From Spirochaetota bacterium (GTDB taxonomy: Bacteria > Spirochaetota > GWB1-36-13 > JAKPDD01): a stretch of DNA of 64,000 bases. The notes under the pieces are model-generated. The model saw nothing but the letters and a program-made list of their open reading frames with translations, was not told where the DNA came from and ran no database searches. Positions 31,890 to 41,268 of this stretch are shown one piece after another. A program made the position numbers and the translations under genes. The DNA is taken from assembly GCA_029552945.1 (NCBI GenBank), contig JAKPDD010000023.1, positions 186,001 through 250,000 of the forward strand, in the 5' to 3' direction. Every line of letters begins with the position of its first letter. Position 1 is the stretch's first letter.

Positions 31890-32193
31890 TATACTAAAAA
31901 ATAAATATTTAAAGGTATTGGATATCTTTTATTTATAACTTTAATATTTGACTCCCTAAAAATTTAGAATATTAATAAGTAATTATTTCATATCTAATTA
32001 TAATCTATAATTTAACTATAAGATAATAATTGTTAAGTTGTAGAAAAACTTTTTCGAGTCTAAAAATTACAAAAGAATAGTATTATACTGAAATTTCTAA
32101 GTTTGTTTTAAAAAAAATCTAGATTTATAAAAATAAAATACAGAAAATAGATAATTAGAAAAAAAATAAAAAGTACGAATAAAAGAAATAATA

Positions 32194-32220
32194 AAAAGGA
32201 AGCTATAAAGCTTCCTTTTT
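32194..32220 (-). terminator. intrinsic terminator of the flaA-like gene
   Basis: AAAAAGGAAGCTATAAAGCTTCCTTTTT hairpin immediately 3' of the minus-strand gene. Confidence 0.8.
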
Positions 32221-32230
32221 ACTTGAAAAA

Positions 32231-33229
32231 TTACTTAGGATTATCTACTTTAGTGTCTGTTGTAGTTCCCTTTGTTGAAGTACTATCTGATGCACTCTTT
32301 GTTTGAGCAGCATGCATTTTAGCAAGTTCTCTTCTTCTTAAGTCAAGAAGTTCAGCATTAAGCTTTCTTTCTTTTTCTGCTTTTTCTTCAGCTTTTTGTC
32401 TTATTATTCCCCATTCTTTTTCATCGTCAATATCTTCTTCTTCTTCTAATATAGCAAGGTCATAAGTTATTTTAACATTTGCAATATAAACTACAAAGTC
32501 TCCACCCCACTGATCACCATGTCTGTATATTACAAATGAATCTAATTTTTTGTATGGTATTGATTTAGGATATAAAGGCAGTCTTATGATTTCTCTTAAG
32601 TCAACATTTGTTATATAGTTAGGGTTTTTCCATATAAGTCTTCTCCAACCTTGGAAGAAAAGATAGCCCATAAAGTATTCTTCTATCTGCTCATATTCAT
32701 TTTTGAGTCTTAAAATAAATGCATTTTTGTAATTTCTACCATTAACTTCAACTGATATCTGATAAATAGAACCACTATTTTTTACAAGACCATTGTTAAC
32801 ATTAGCAAAATCACCTGCTTTGTTGTATGTAGGGAAATCAAAAGGTGGTGCTATTCTTGCCCACGCAGCAAAAGGCCATTCTGGGAATCTTATTCTTGCT
32901 CCTAACACAATCCTCTTACCACCTACCAGCCCTTTAGTTTCAACTGGTTTTGTCATTGAGTAAAGCTTTGATTGGATACTGCTTGCACTTGAGTTTAGAG
33001 TAACAACCCACTTACTTATCTTCATATCTTCTACTGAAATATCAACTTTTGGAACAAGTGTTTCATCCAATTCTTTTCCTGTTGAAGGTTCCTTTGCATA
33101 TACTCCACTTTCTGTTAATTTCTGTTCATACTGATTAAAGTCAATAAGTGTTTCCTCTACAGCGAAAACAGAAGAGAAAGTTAATGTTAGTACAACCCAA
33201 AAAAGGGTTTTAATCCTTTTAAAACTCAT
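32231..33229 (-). CDS. flaA: periplasmic flagellar filament sheath protein FlaA-like (ATG start at 33229 preferred over TTG at 33235)
   Basis: Signal peptide; FlaA-like region RIRFPEWPFAAWARIAPPF, GYLFFQGWRRLIWKNPNYITNVDLREIIRLPLYPKSIPYKKLDSFVIYR; AAAGGAG 8 nt before the ATG at 33229. Confidence 0.85.
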   Translation of the reverse strand: MSFKRIKTLFWVVLTLTFSSVFAVEETLIDFNQYEQKLTESGVYAKEPSTGKELDETLVPKVDISVEDMKISKWVVTLNSSASSIQSKLYSMTKPVETKGLVGGKRIVLGARIRFPEWPFAAWARIAPPFDFPTYNKAGDFANVNNGLVKNSGSIYQISVEVNGRNYKNAFILRLKNEYEQIEEYFMGYLFFQGWRRLIWKNPNYITNVDLREIIRLPLYPKSIPYKKLDSFVIYRHGDQWGGDFVVYIANVKITYDLAILEEEEDIDDEKEWGIIRQKAEEKAEKERKLNAELLDLRRRELAKMHAAQTKSASDSTSTKGTTTDTKVDNPK

Positions 33230-33315
33230 GGTCAAAACTCCTTTTATAAATTTTTTTTCTTTTTTAGTTAATAAAATTTAAAGAATTTTAAGCCCTAAAA
33301 TATTAACTAAATAAA

Positions 33316-33343
33316 ATAATATAAAAATTTAAACCTTTGTCAA
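33316..33343 (-). promoter_or_regulatory. sigma70-type promoter for flaA
   Basis: On the minus strand TTGACA (33338-33343), 16-nt spacer, TATTAT (33316-33321). Confidence 0.6.
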
Positions 33344-33369
33344 GTTTTATTTAAAAAAATTTTATTAAA

Positions 33370-34083
33370 TCAAAAAAATTTATTTTCTTTATAGAAATTT
33401 AATATACCAATAACAATTCCTGTAGAAATATCAAAAAGATATGAATCTTTTTTTATACTATATTCATTTATAAAACCTATTTCAATTAAAACAGATGGAT
33501 TTAAAACATAAGATGACACAAAAAAATTAGCAGGTTTAACAAACCTTATATTCATACCAGGCAAACTATTTAAAGCATAACTAATATTATTAGCTAGTCT
33601 CTTTGAGTCGATTGTTAGTTTAGAATTTACAAGCCTGTTTAAAATATTTCTTATTTTATCCTTATAACCAATATTTATTTTTTGATCTATTAAATCAATT
33701 CTCTCTTTTAATATTTTTTCAGAGCTATTATCAAAATAATATATTTCTATACCTTTGGCATCCTCATTTTTATCATGAGAATTAGTATGAATACTTATAA
33801 AAATAGCATTATTATTACTATAATTATTAGCAATATCAACTCTTTCTTGCAAACTAAGATATGTATCTGTATCTCTTGTTAAGATAACTCTGACTTTTGG
33901 GATCTTATCTTTTATTATTTTTTTTAATAAAAGTGCTACTTTAAGGTTTATTTCCTTCTCCTTTATCCCGTTCTTTATAGCTCCTGGGTCTTTCCCACCA
34001 TGCCCAGGATCTATTACTATAGTTAAAGGATATAAAAACTCAAAAGAAAGCAAAAAAATGATAACTTTTATAAAAAACTTCAT
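33370..34083 (-). CDS. N-acetylmuramoyl-L-alanine amidase
   Basis: IVIDPGHGGKDPGAIKNGIKEKEINLKVALLLKK; SIHTNSH; VLIEIGFINE. Confidence 0.9.
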   Translation of the reverse strand: MKFFIKVIIFLLSFEFLYPLTIVIDPGHGGKDPGAIKNGIKEKEINLKVALLLKKIIKDKIPKVRVILTRDTDTYLSLQERVDIANNYSNNNAIFISIHTNSHDKNEDAKGIEIYYFDNSSEKILKERIDLIDQKINIGYKDKIRNILNRLVNSKLTIDSKRLANNISYALNSLPGMNIRFVKPANFFVSSYVLNPSVLIEIGFINEYSIKKDSYLFDISTGIVIGILNFYKENKFF

Positions 34084-34120
34084 AGATATGAATTTCGAAT
34101 AAACAAGAGTTTTTCTTTAA

Positions 34121-34214
34121 ATAAAAAAAGAAGGTAAGGCCAGTTATTGATAGCCTACCTTCCTTTCACATAAGGCAGATGGCTATAAGCTTACAGGGAG
34201 GGAAGCTTAATAGC
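34121..34214 (-). ncRNA. candidate structured RNA or leader attenuator ending in an intrinsic terminator
   Basis: On the minus strand: hairpin GCTATTAAGCTT...AAGCTTATAGC (34182-34214), then GGAAGGTAGGC...GCCTTACCTTC + TTTTTTTAT (34121-34162). Confidence 0.45.
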
Positions 34215-34331
34215 AGTTTTATTTTCGGAATAGTTTTAAAAACTCTTAAATATTAATTTTGAAAGAATAAACAGTTTTAAAACTAAAATTTTATATTATT
34301 TTTGTCGATTTTTATACATAAGGTGATAAAG

Positions 34332-34553
34332 ATGGAAATCCATTTAAAAAATGATTATAATGACTTTACTATAAAACCACAGGAAAGTAATTATATTATT
34401 TCTGTTAAGCCTCTTAATAGAGAATTGATAGAAAAACACATAGAAAAATTAAATGAGGTAGTTAAAAATCTACTTTTATTGATAACCCCCAGGGGAAACC
34501 TAAAAATGACTCAAGAAGAAAAAAAAGGGTTATTAATAGACATTAAACAATAA
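34332..34553 (+). CDS. small hypothetical protein (start likely ATG 34332)
   Basis: RBS AAGGTGATAAAGATG; the ORF track start at 34302 has no RBS. Confidence 0.55.
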   Translation: MEIHLKNDYNDFTIKPQESNYIISVKPLNRELIEKHIEKLNEVVKNLLLLITPRGNLKMTQEEKKGLLIDIKQ

Positions 34554-34585
34554 AAATTTCTTAGAGATACCTAAAAAATGTATTT

Positions 34586-35617
34586 TTATACAATACTGAA
34601 TTTTCTAGTTTTATCTGCATTTTTTACTACAATAAACCCTCTTTTAATTTTTTCTTCTTTTAAAATCTTTACTCTTTTAAAATTTTTATATAGAAAATTT
34701 TTATTTTCCTTCCTGTAACCTATAAAAAAATTATATTCTTTAGGATTTATAATTATCTGTATTTCATCACTTTTAAAACTCTCATTTATTTTATAAACAA
34801 CATCTAAGCATAGTTTTGACATAACCAATTCTCTGAAAGATGGGTGAAAGGGCCCTATAAATTTTTTTATTTGTAAGTCTTCTGAAGGATGAAGACCGAT
34901 TCTAATTATATTTGTCTTTTTATAAACTATCTTAACAAATTCTTTTGTCCTTAAAATAGCCTCTTCCAGTGATAATGGTTTATAAACCTTATTATTATAC
35001 ATCTCTTCAAGTTCTGTTCCTTCAAGTACTAACAAAGGATATATTCTTAAGTCATCAACACCAATTTTTATAATCTCCTTTGCAGTTTCTATTTCAGTAT
35101 TAATATCACTATATGGCAAGCCTATCATAACCTGATGCCCTAATCTAAAACCCATGTCCTTTATTTTTTTAGAAGCTATTATAACATCTTTCTTTTCATA
35201 TCCTCTCTTAGAAACTTTAAGTACATTATCATTCAAAGACTGGACACCAAGTTCAATTGTAGTTACCCCATATTTTTTAAGTAAATATAATTTATTATCA
35301 TTTATATAATCTGGTCTTGTTGATACTCTTATCCCATTTATTTTAGAATATTTAACATATTTATTTGCTATTGCAAGATATCTTTCCATAAGTCCTTCTG
35401 GTATACCAGTAAAGTTCCCTCCAAAAAAACCTATCTCAATAAAACTATTTTTTTTTATTGTTGAAAGATATGTTTCTATTATATTTGTTATTTCATCCGG
35501 TAAAGGATACTCTTTTTTACCAGTTATAGACCTTTGATTACAAAAAACACACCTAAATGGACACCCCAATTCCGGGATAAAAATTGGGATATTAAAGTGT
35601 CTCGTTAAATATGACAA
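34586..35617 (-). CDS. radical SAM protein (Elp3-like subgroup)
   Basis: PELGCPFRCVFCNQ (CxxxCxxC); FFGGNFTGIP; GVQSLND; VMIGLPYSD. Confidence 0.88.
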   Translation of the reverse strand: MSYLTRHFNIPIFIPELGCPFRCVFCNQRSITGKKEYPLPDEITNIIETYLSTIKKNSFIEIGFFGGNFTGIPEGLMERYLAIANKYVKYSKINGIRVSTRPDYINDNKLYLLKKYGVTTIELGVQSLNDNVLKVSKRGYEKKDVIIASKKIKDMGFRLGHQVMIGLPYSDINTEIETAKEIIKIGVDDLRIYPLLVLEGTELEEMYNNKVYKPLSLEEAILRTKEFVKIVYKKTNIIRIGLHPSEDLQIKKFIGPFHPSFRELVMSKLCLDVVYKINESFKSDEIQIIINPKEYNFFIGYRKENKNFLYKNFKRVKILKEEKIKRGFIVVKNADKTRKFSIV

Positions 35618-35678
35618 AAGTTAATATTCCTTCCAAAATTATAAATATAGTAGGGTAGTTTATAATACTTTATATTTT

Positions 35679-35897
35679 TTAATTTATTCTGAAAATATTT
35701 TTCTTTATAGAATTTATTTTCTCTGTGTTTATAAAATTAGCTGTTCTTCTCATATCAAGCGACTTTATTTTTATATCAGCACATCTTGGACATGTATAAA
35801 ATGGATAATTTTTTATTGTTATCCTCTCCCCATACATGTAAAAGTCAAAATTAGATATTTTTTTCACCATAATCTCGCCACATATTTTACACTTCAT
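35679..35897 (-). CDS. small YgiT-type zinc-finger-like protein
   Basis: MKCKICGEIMVKK...YPFYTCPRCADI (two CxxC pairs). Confidence 0.65.
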   Translation of the reverse strand: MKCKICGEIMVKKISNFDFYMYGERITIKNYPFYTCPRCADIKIKSLDMRRTANFINTEKINSIKKNIFRIN

Positions 35898-35898
35898 A

Positions 35899-35907
35899 CC
35901 CCCCCCC
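35899..35907 (-). repeat. poly(G)9 homopolymer tract (poly-C on + strand)
   Basis: Nine consecutive C on + strand between the stop of the STAS gene (35908-35910) and the start codon of the zinc-finger gene (35895-35897). Confidence 0.95.
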
Positions 35908-36216
35908 TTATTCTTTTAATAAAAGATCTGCAACTTCAGCTATTTTGAAAATACTTTTAACATCATCTGAAACATTTATTATTTTAAGGTCCTTATTATC
36001 TTTTTGTAATTTTCTCTTGAGCATTACCAATCTACCCATACCCATAGAATCAATAAACTCAAGTTTTGAAAAGTCAAATACTATTTCGTTAAACTCATAT
36101 TTAGGAAGTTCATTTTCTATAAATTTATCGTAATCAACAGTTTCTGTGCAATCAAAAAATCCTTCTATTACTAGAAACAAACTTCCCTCTTTTTTTTCTT
36201 TGACTTTTATTATCAT
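35908..36216 (-). CDS. STAS-domain protein (anti-sigma factor antagonist-like)
   Basis: NEIVFDFSKLEFIDSMGMGRLVMLKRKLQKDNKDLKIINVSDDVKSIFKIAEVADLL. Confidence 0.85.
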   Translation of the reverse strand: MIIKVKEKKEGSLFLVIEGFFDCTETVDYDKFIENELPKYEFNEIVFDFSKLEFIDSMGMGRLVMLKRKLQKDNKDLKIINVSDDVKSIFKIAEVADLLLKE

Positions 36217-36657
36217 TTAAAACCCCTCTGTTTTTTTCATAATAAACTTATAAGGTTTAAAACCTAAACTTTTCCAAAACTTAACAGCAACTGTATTTTT
36301 TATAACCGCCTCTAATCTAATCTCACTTAAATCAAATTTACTTAAAATATTGTTTAAAACAAATGTCCCTATCCCTCTCCTTCTATATTCTTTTAAAACA
36401 TAAAACTCTGATACATGAAGGCCTTTTTTCCCTTTATAAAGGTCATAAATATACCATATAAAAAACCCTGCTTTATTTTCATTTACTAATATCCAATTAA
36501 CTTTATACTTATTATTAATAATAACAAGTTTACAATATTTGTCAATAAGATGTTTTTTATTTTCAAACTCAGGGTCTACCTCTTCTAAATATGCCCTAAA
36601 AAAATTAATAAACTCATTATATTCTTTTTCGTCAACATTTAGTGATCTAATATCCAT
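36217..36657 (-). CDS. GNAT-family N-acetyltransferase
   Basis: VSEFYVLKEYRRRGIGTFVLNNILSKF; EAVIKNTVAVKFWKSLGFKPYKF. Confidence 0.88.
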   Translation of the reverse strand: MDIRSLNVDEKEYNEFINFFRAYLEEVDPEFENKKHLIDKYCKLVIINNKYKVNWILVNENKAGFFIWYIYDLYKGKKGLHVSEFYVLKEYRRRGIGTFVLNNILSKFDLSEIRLEAVIKNTVAVKFWKSLGFKPYKFIMKKTEGF

Positions 36658-36683
36658 ATTATTAAAAATAATAAAATAAAGTT

Positions 36684-37967
36684 TTATTCATTTCTTAAAA
36701 GACTCGAGGTATTTACAAGTTTTATTTTTCTATAAGTTAAAAGAGAAGAAGTTACGCCAACCAAAATAGCAGTACAACCTATTATTAAAAAATCTTCTAA
36801 CAAAAACTTGTAAGGGAGTGATGTTAAATAAAACTTATCTTCTGGCATTAAAGAATATCTATAATAATGAGGGAATATATTTATTCCTAACAAATTAAGA
36901 TATGTTAGTATATTATTTATAAAAGTCTCAAATACAACTATGATTTTTTCTATATTTTTTGTTATAAATCCACCAAATATAAACCCTAATATGGAACCTA
37001 TAGTTATTATTATAACGCTCTGAAATAAAAATATTTTAATTATTGAATCTTCTCTTAATCCAATTACATTCAATAATGCTATATCAAACTTTTTATCAAC
37101 AATTAATACATTTATAGTAATGAAAATCACTACAAAGGATATAAACAGTATTATAAGCATTGAGATTGTAAGCAAGGTCTTTTCTTCTTTAAAGTCTTCA
37201 AATATTTTATTTTCATACATAGACTTCAATTTATAATTACCAAGCCTATCTTTCAATTTTATAAAAATATTTTTTACTGATTCTTCGGTTGACTTTTTTA
37301 ATTTTAATCCTATCCTATTAATAACATTTTGTTCTATGTAAAATATTTTTGGCATCTCTGTATTTAATATAAAAGAAGAAAAAATATCTGCATCAGCATA
37401 TCCATGACTTACAATCCCACTTATTCTTAATTTTTTTATAGAAAAGTTTTTATATCCTAAAGATGAATCAACTGATAATATCTGAACCTCATCACCTATA
37501 CCTACACCAAGATTTATTGCTAGATTTTCTGCTATAACTATCCCACCCTCAGAAGGGTAATAATCACCAGCTAAAACCTTGTATGTTTTAAACATTGAAA
37601 GACTTTTATATTCCTCACTACTAAATGCTCTTATATTACTTATCCTACTTAAACCTAAATTAGACCTGATTATCACCTTATCCTCATAAAATCCAGCTTT
37701 AACAACTTCTTCCGTATCTACATCAATATTATTTACATCCTCTTTGTATAATAAACCTCTTGCAAAACCTATTATATCAAAATTATAGTTTTCTATTTTT
37801 TCCTTAAGCGTGTTCTGGAAACCGTTTGTTATTGAAATTACAAGTAGTGGTACTGCAACCCCAATACTAACTATTACAAGAGAAAAAAATGATAATTTTG
37901 ATACATCATTATTCTTATTTTTACTTGATAACAAAAACTTCTTTATAATAAAAAGTATTATATTCAT
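36684..37967 (-). CDS. FtsX/LolC-LolE-type ABC transporter permease
   Basis: Four TM pattern, SIGVAVPLLVISITNGFQNTLKEKIENYNFDI; IALLNVIGLREDSIIKIFLFQSVIIITIGSILGFIFG. Confidence 0.85.
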   Translation of the reverse strand: MNIILFIIKKFLLSSKNKNNDVSKLSFFSLVIVSIGVAVPLLVISITNGFQNTLKEKIENYNFDIIGFARGLLYKEDVNNIDVDTEEVVKAGFYEDKVIIRSNLGLSRISNIRAFSSEEYKSLSMFKTYKVLAGDYYPSEGGIVIAENLAINLGVGIGDEVQILSVDSSLGYKNFSIKKLRISGIVSHGYADADIFSSFILNTEMPKIFYIEQNVINRIGLKLKKSTEESVKNIFIKLKDRLGNYKLKSMYENKIFEDFKEEKTLLTISMLIILFISFVVIFITINVLIVDKKFDIALLNVIGLREDSIIKIFLFQSVIIITIGSILGFIFGGFITKNIEKIIVVFETFINNILTYLNLLGINIFPHYYRYSLMPEDKFYLTSLPYKFLLEDFLIIGCTAILVGVTSSLLTYRKIKLVNTSSLLRNE

Positions 37968-37968
37968 T

Positions 37969-38832
37969 TTATTTTTTTACCTTTTTAGGATCTATAATTA
38001 TATAAAAATTACCTTCGGATAATTTTTTTAAAGAGATTGGAGACGAAAAAAACTTTATATAATCTTCTCTACTTATAACAACATCTGTGCTTTTTGTACC
38101 TTGAGTCTTTATTGCAGCACAATAATAAAACATATCTTTTTCTATTTGATCTTCTTTTAAATCTGTTCTAAAATGAACATAGCCATTTTTAACTATCTCC
38201 TGTTTATTACTATGATTTATTGAATATATAAGGACCATATTGCCTTTTTCATCATAGGAATATATATTAGGGAAAAGAGAAGGGGTTATCTCCTGATGCC
38301 TTGCTTCTATTATAATCCCATTATGTGGATATGCCGTATAATCAGAAGTAATGGACTTTATTTTTAAATCTTCAAAAAAATATCTACTTTTTAATATAAG
38401 GTCTATTATATTGTTATTTCCAGTAAAAAATATGTTAGATATCATTTTTATTTTATCACCTATTTGCCCTGAAAAGACTATTATATCGTTAGAATAGAAC
38501 CTTTTGGTAAACTCATTTAAAAAATATTCATTACTTTCCATAAGGTCTTTTACTGTTATTTCATAGTTTATGTTTATACTAAGTAAATCTTTTAGTACTT
38601 TAGATCTTATTTTACTTACAAATTCCTCTGACTTAAAAAGCGATTCCTGAATAAAGTTCTGAGTTTCTTCTATATCTACATAAGTAAAAAACTCTCCAAA
38701 ATAAGCTAAAGAACCCCAATCTATAATTGCCTCACTATCTATTCTTTGTCTATAGTTCAATCCAGAAAAATCAGCAATTAATGCTTTACTAAACATTAGA
38801 AATAATACAATAAGTAAATACTTAGTTTTCAT
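37969..38832 (-). CDS. exported hypothetical protein
   Basis: Signal peptide MKTKYLLIVLFLMFSKALIA. Confidence 0.65.
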   Translation of the reverse strand: MKTKYLLIVLFLMFSKALIADFSGLNYRQRIDSEAIIDWGSLAYFGEFFTYVDIEETQNFIQESLFKSEEFVSKIRSKVLKDLLSININYEITVKDLMESNEYFLNEFTKRFYSNDIIVFSGQIGDKIKMISNIFFTGNNNIIDLILKSRYFFEDLKIKSITSDYTAYPHNGIIIEARHQEITPSLFPNIYSYDEKGNMVLIYSINHSNKQEIVKNGYVHFRTDLKEDQIEKDMFYYCAAIKTQGTKSTDVVISREDYIKFFSSPISLKKLSEGNFYIIIDPKKVKK

Positions 38833-41257
38833 TTATTATTTTAAACCTTATCATTTCATTTTCTATTATTGCCTCTAATTTGACACTATTTTCATATTGT
38901 TTTATAAGAATTTCCTCTGATAAGGGGTCTTCAAGATACTTTTGTATTGTTCTTCTAAGTGGTCTTGCACCATATTTTTTATCATAACCTTTTTCTGCTA
39001 AAAACTCTACTACATTTTTTGAAATCTCAAGTTTTATTTTTCTCTCACTCAGCCTCTGGTCAAGCTCTTTAAGCATTATTTCTACTATATTTTTTATATT
39101 TTCTTTTGTTAAAGGCTCAAATATTATTATATCGTCAACTCTGTTCAAAAACTCTGGATTAAAAAATTTTTTTAATTCCTCCATTATATTTTCTTTATTT
39201 TTTTTATCTTCCTCTTCCTGAAGACCAAAACCTAAAGATGATTTATCTTTTATTAAAAGTCTTGTTCCTATATTCGACGTCATTATTATTATTGTATTCC
39301 TGAAATTAACTTTATGCCCAAGATTATCTGACAATTCCCCTTCTTCCATAACCTGTAAAAGTATATTAAAAACATCAGGATGTGCCTTTTCTATTTCATC
39401 AAATAAAACAACAGCGTATGGCTTTCTCCTTATTGTCTCTGTTAACAGCCCCCCCTCTTCATATCCTACATATCCTGGTGGAGCACCTATAAGTCTGGAA
39501 ACAGTGTGTTTTTCCATAAACTCACTCATATCAAATCTTACAAGTGCATCCTCTCTATCAAAAAGTACTTCGGAGAGAGCTTTCGCAAGCTCTGTTTTAC
39601 CCACTCCTGTAGGACCTACAAATATAAATGATCCTGTTGGTCTTTTATGTGACTTTATACCAGCTCTTGCTCTTTTTATTGCTCTTGATATAGCACTTAT
39701 TGCATTATCCTGACCTATTATTCTTTTTTTAAGTTCTTCTTCCATTTTTAATATTTTCTCACTATCATCCCTGCTTATTTTAGAAAGAGGTATTCCAGTA
39801 GCCATTGATATAACATCAGCAATATCTTTTTCGGTTACCTCTTCATAATTACTCTCCTGTTCTTTTCTCCATTTTTCCTTCTCAAACTCCAAAAGTCTAG
39901 TTACCTCTTTTATTTTATCTCTAAATAGGGCTGCTTTTTCATAATCCTGATTTTTTACACATTCATCTTTTTTATTATTAAGTTCTCTTACTTTATTTTC
40001 AAGTTCTGTTATTATTGGGGGAGTAGCAAGGTTTTTTAATTTTTTTCTTGAACCTGCTTCGTCTATTACATCTATAGCCTTATCTGGTAAAAATCTTCCA
40101 TTTATGTATCTATATGATAAAAGAACAGCACTTTTTATAGCCTCTTTTGTATACCTTACTTTGTGATGTTCTTCATATTTTACTTTTATTCCTTCAAGTA
40201 TCTTTATAGCTTCATCTATAGAAGGTTCTTCTACTATTACTGGCTGAAATCTTCTTTCCAGAGCTGCGTCTTTTTCTATATATTTTTTATATTCTCCAAG
40301 TGTAGTTGCTCCTATAACCCTCAAATTCCCTCTTGCAAGCTCAGGTTTAAGAATATTTGCAGCATCAAGTGCACCCTCAGCAGCTCCTGCACCTATTATT
40401 GTATGCAATTCATCAATAAAAAGAATTACATTGCCTTCTTCTTTAACCTCTTCTATTATCTTTTTTATTCTATCTTCAAACTCCCCCCTATATTTAGTAC
40501 CTGCTACTATTCCAAGCATATCTATCATTAATATTCTTTTATCTGATAATATTTCGGGTACTTCTCCATTCGCTATCCTTTGAGCAAGTCCTTCTACAAT
40601 AGCTGTCTTACCAACCCCAGGTTCTCCTATTATTACTGGATTATTTTTTTGTCTCCTTGACAATATCTGAATAACCCTTTCTATCTCTCTATCTCTTCCT
40701 ATAACTGGATCAAGTTTCCCCATATGTGCATATACTGTAAGGTCTTTTGAAAACTCTGGTAATAAAAATGGTTTCTTTTTTGCCTGAAAATTTATTCTTG
40801 GTTTTGTTTTTTCAACACCTACTTCCATAGGGCCAAGTATTTTCAATATTTCCTGTTTTACAGCTTCAAATGTTATCCCATGGCCCTCAAGCAAAGCTTT
40901 TATAGGACCTTTGTAAGATACAAGAGCAAGCAATAAATGTTCCGTACCTATAAGAGAATACCCCATATTTTCTGACTCTTTAGCCGCAATCTGAAATATT
41001 CTTTCAAGTTTAGGACTCTGAAAAGGACCATCCGAAACCTCTGGAATATCTCTACCATCAAGAATAAATTCAACCTCTTGTCTTATCTGGTTTATATTCA
41101 AGCCAAGTTCTTTTAGTGCCTGTATTCCTGTACCCTCTCCTTCTCTTAATATTGCAAGAAAAAGGTGCTCAGGATATATTTCATTATGATTAAGTCTTCT
41201 TGCTTCCTCTGGTGCTATTATATTTACTATTCTGTATGCTCTTGGTGTAAATTCCAT
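38822..41257 (-). CDS. clpC: ATP-dependent Clp protease ATP-binding subunit ClpC
   Basis: Clp N-domain, two Walker A motifs (GEPGVGKTAIVEG, GPTGVGKTELAKA), UVR-like linker KKDECVKNQDYEKAALFRDKI. Confidence 0.96.
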   Translation of the reverse strand: MEFTPRAYRIVNIIAPEEARRLNHNEIYPEHLFLAILREGEGTGIQALKELGLNINQIRQEVEFILDGRDIPEVSDGPFQSPKLERIFQIAAKESENMGYSLIGTEHLLLALVSYKGPIKALLEGHGITFEAVKQEILKILGPMEVGVEKTKPRINFQAKKKPFLLPEFSKDLTVYAHMGKLDPVIGRDREIERVIQILSRRQKNNPVIIGEPGVGKTAIVEGLAQRIANGEVPEILSDKRILMIDMLGIVAGTKYRGEFEDRIKKIIEEVKEEGNVILFIDELHTIIGAGAAEGALDAANILKPELARGNLRVIGATTLGEYKKYIEKDAALERRFQPVIVEEPSIDEAIKILEGIKVKYEEHHKVRYTKEAIKSAVLLSYRYINGRFLPDKAIDVIDEAGSRKKLKNLATPPIITELENKVRELNNKKDECVKNQDYEKAALFRDKIKEVTRLLEFEKEKWRKEQESNYEEVTEKDIADVISMATGIPLSKISRDDSEKILKMEEELKKRIIGQDNAISAISRAIKRARAGIKSHKRPTGSFIFVGPTGVGKTELAKALSEVLFDREDALVRFDMSEFMEKHTVSRLIGAPPGYVGYEEGGLLTETIRRKPYAVVLFDEIEKAHPDVFNILLQVMEEGELSDNLGHKVNFRNTIIIMTSNIGTRLLIKDKSSLGFGLQEEEDKKNKENIMEELKKFFNPEFLNRVDDIIIFEPLTKENIKNIVEIMLKELDQRLSERKIKLEISKNVVEFLAEKGYDKKYGARPLRRTIQKYLEDPLSEEILIKQYENSVKLEAIIENEMIRFKIINEN

Positions 41258-41268
41258 TAAGATACCTC

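Noticed and set aside
31890-32193. Missing NrdD glycyl-radical domain as a downstream frameshifted fragment
   Set aside because: All forward frames here are rich in stops and contain no RVxGY or zinc-site motif.
33226-33235. TTG start at 33235 for the flaA-like gene
   Set aside because: Would leave only about 2 nt between GGAG and the start codon; the ATG at 33229 has proper spacing.
34140-34200. Possible 4.5S SRP RNA (shares AAGGCAGATG with E. coli ffs on the + strand)
   Set aside because: The diagnostic GGAAGGAAGCAGCC domain IV motif is absent in the right position; a 10-nt match is insufficient.
40163-40531. 122-aa + strand ORF antisense to clpC
   Set aside because: F/Y/S/C-rich antisense reading of clpC; no RBS or recognisable motif.
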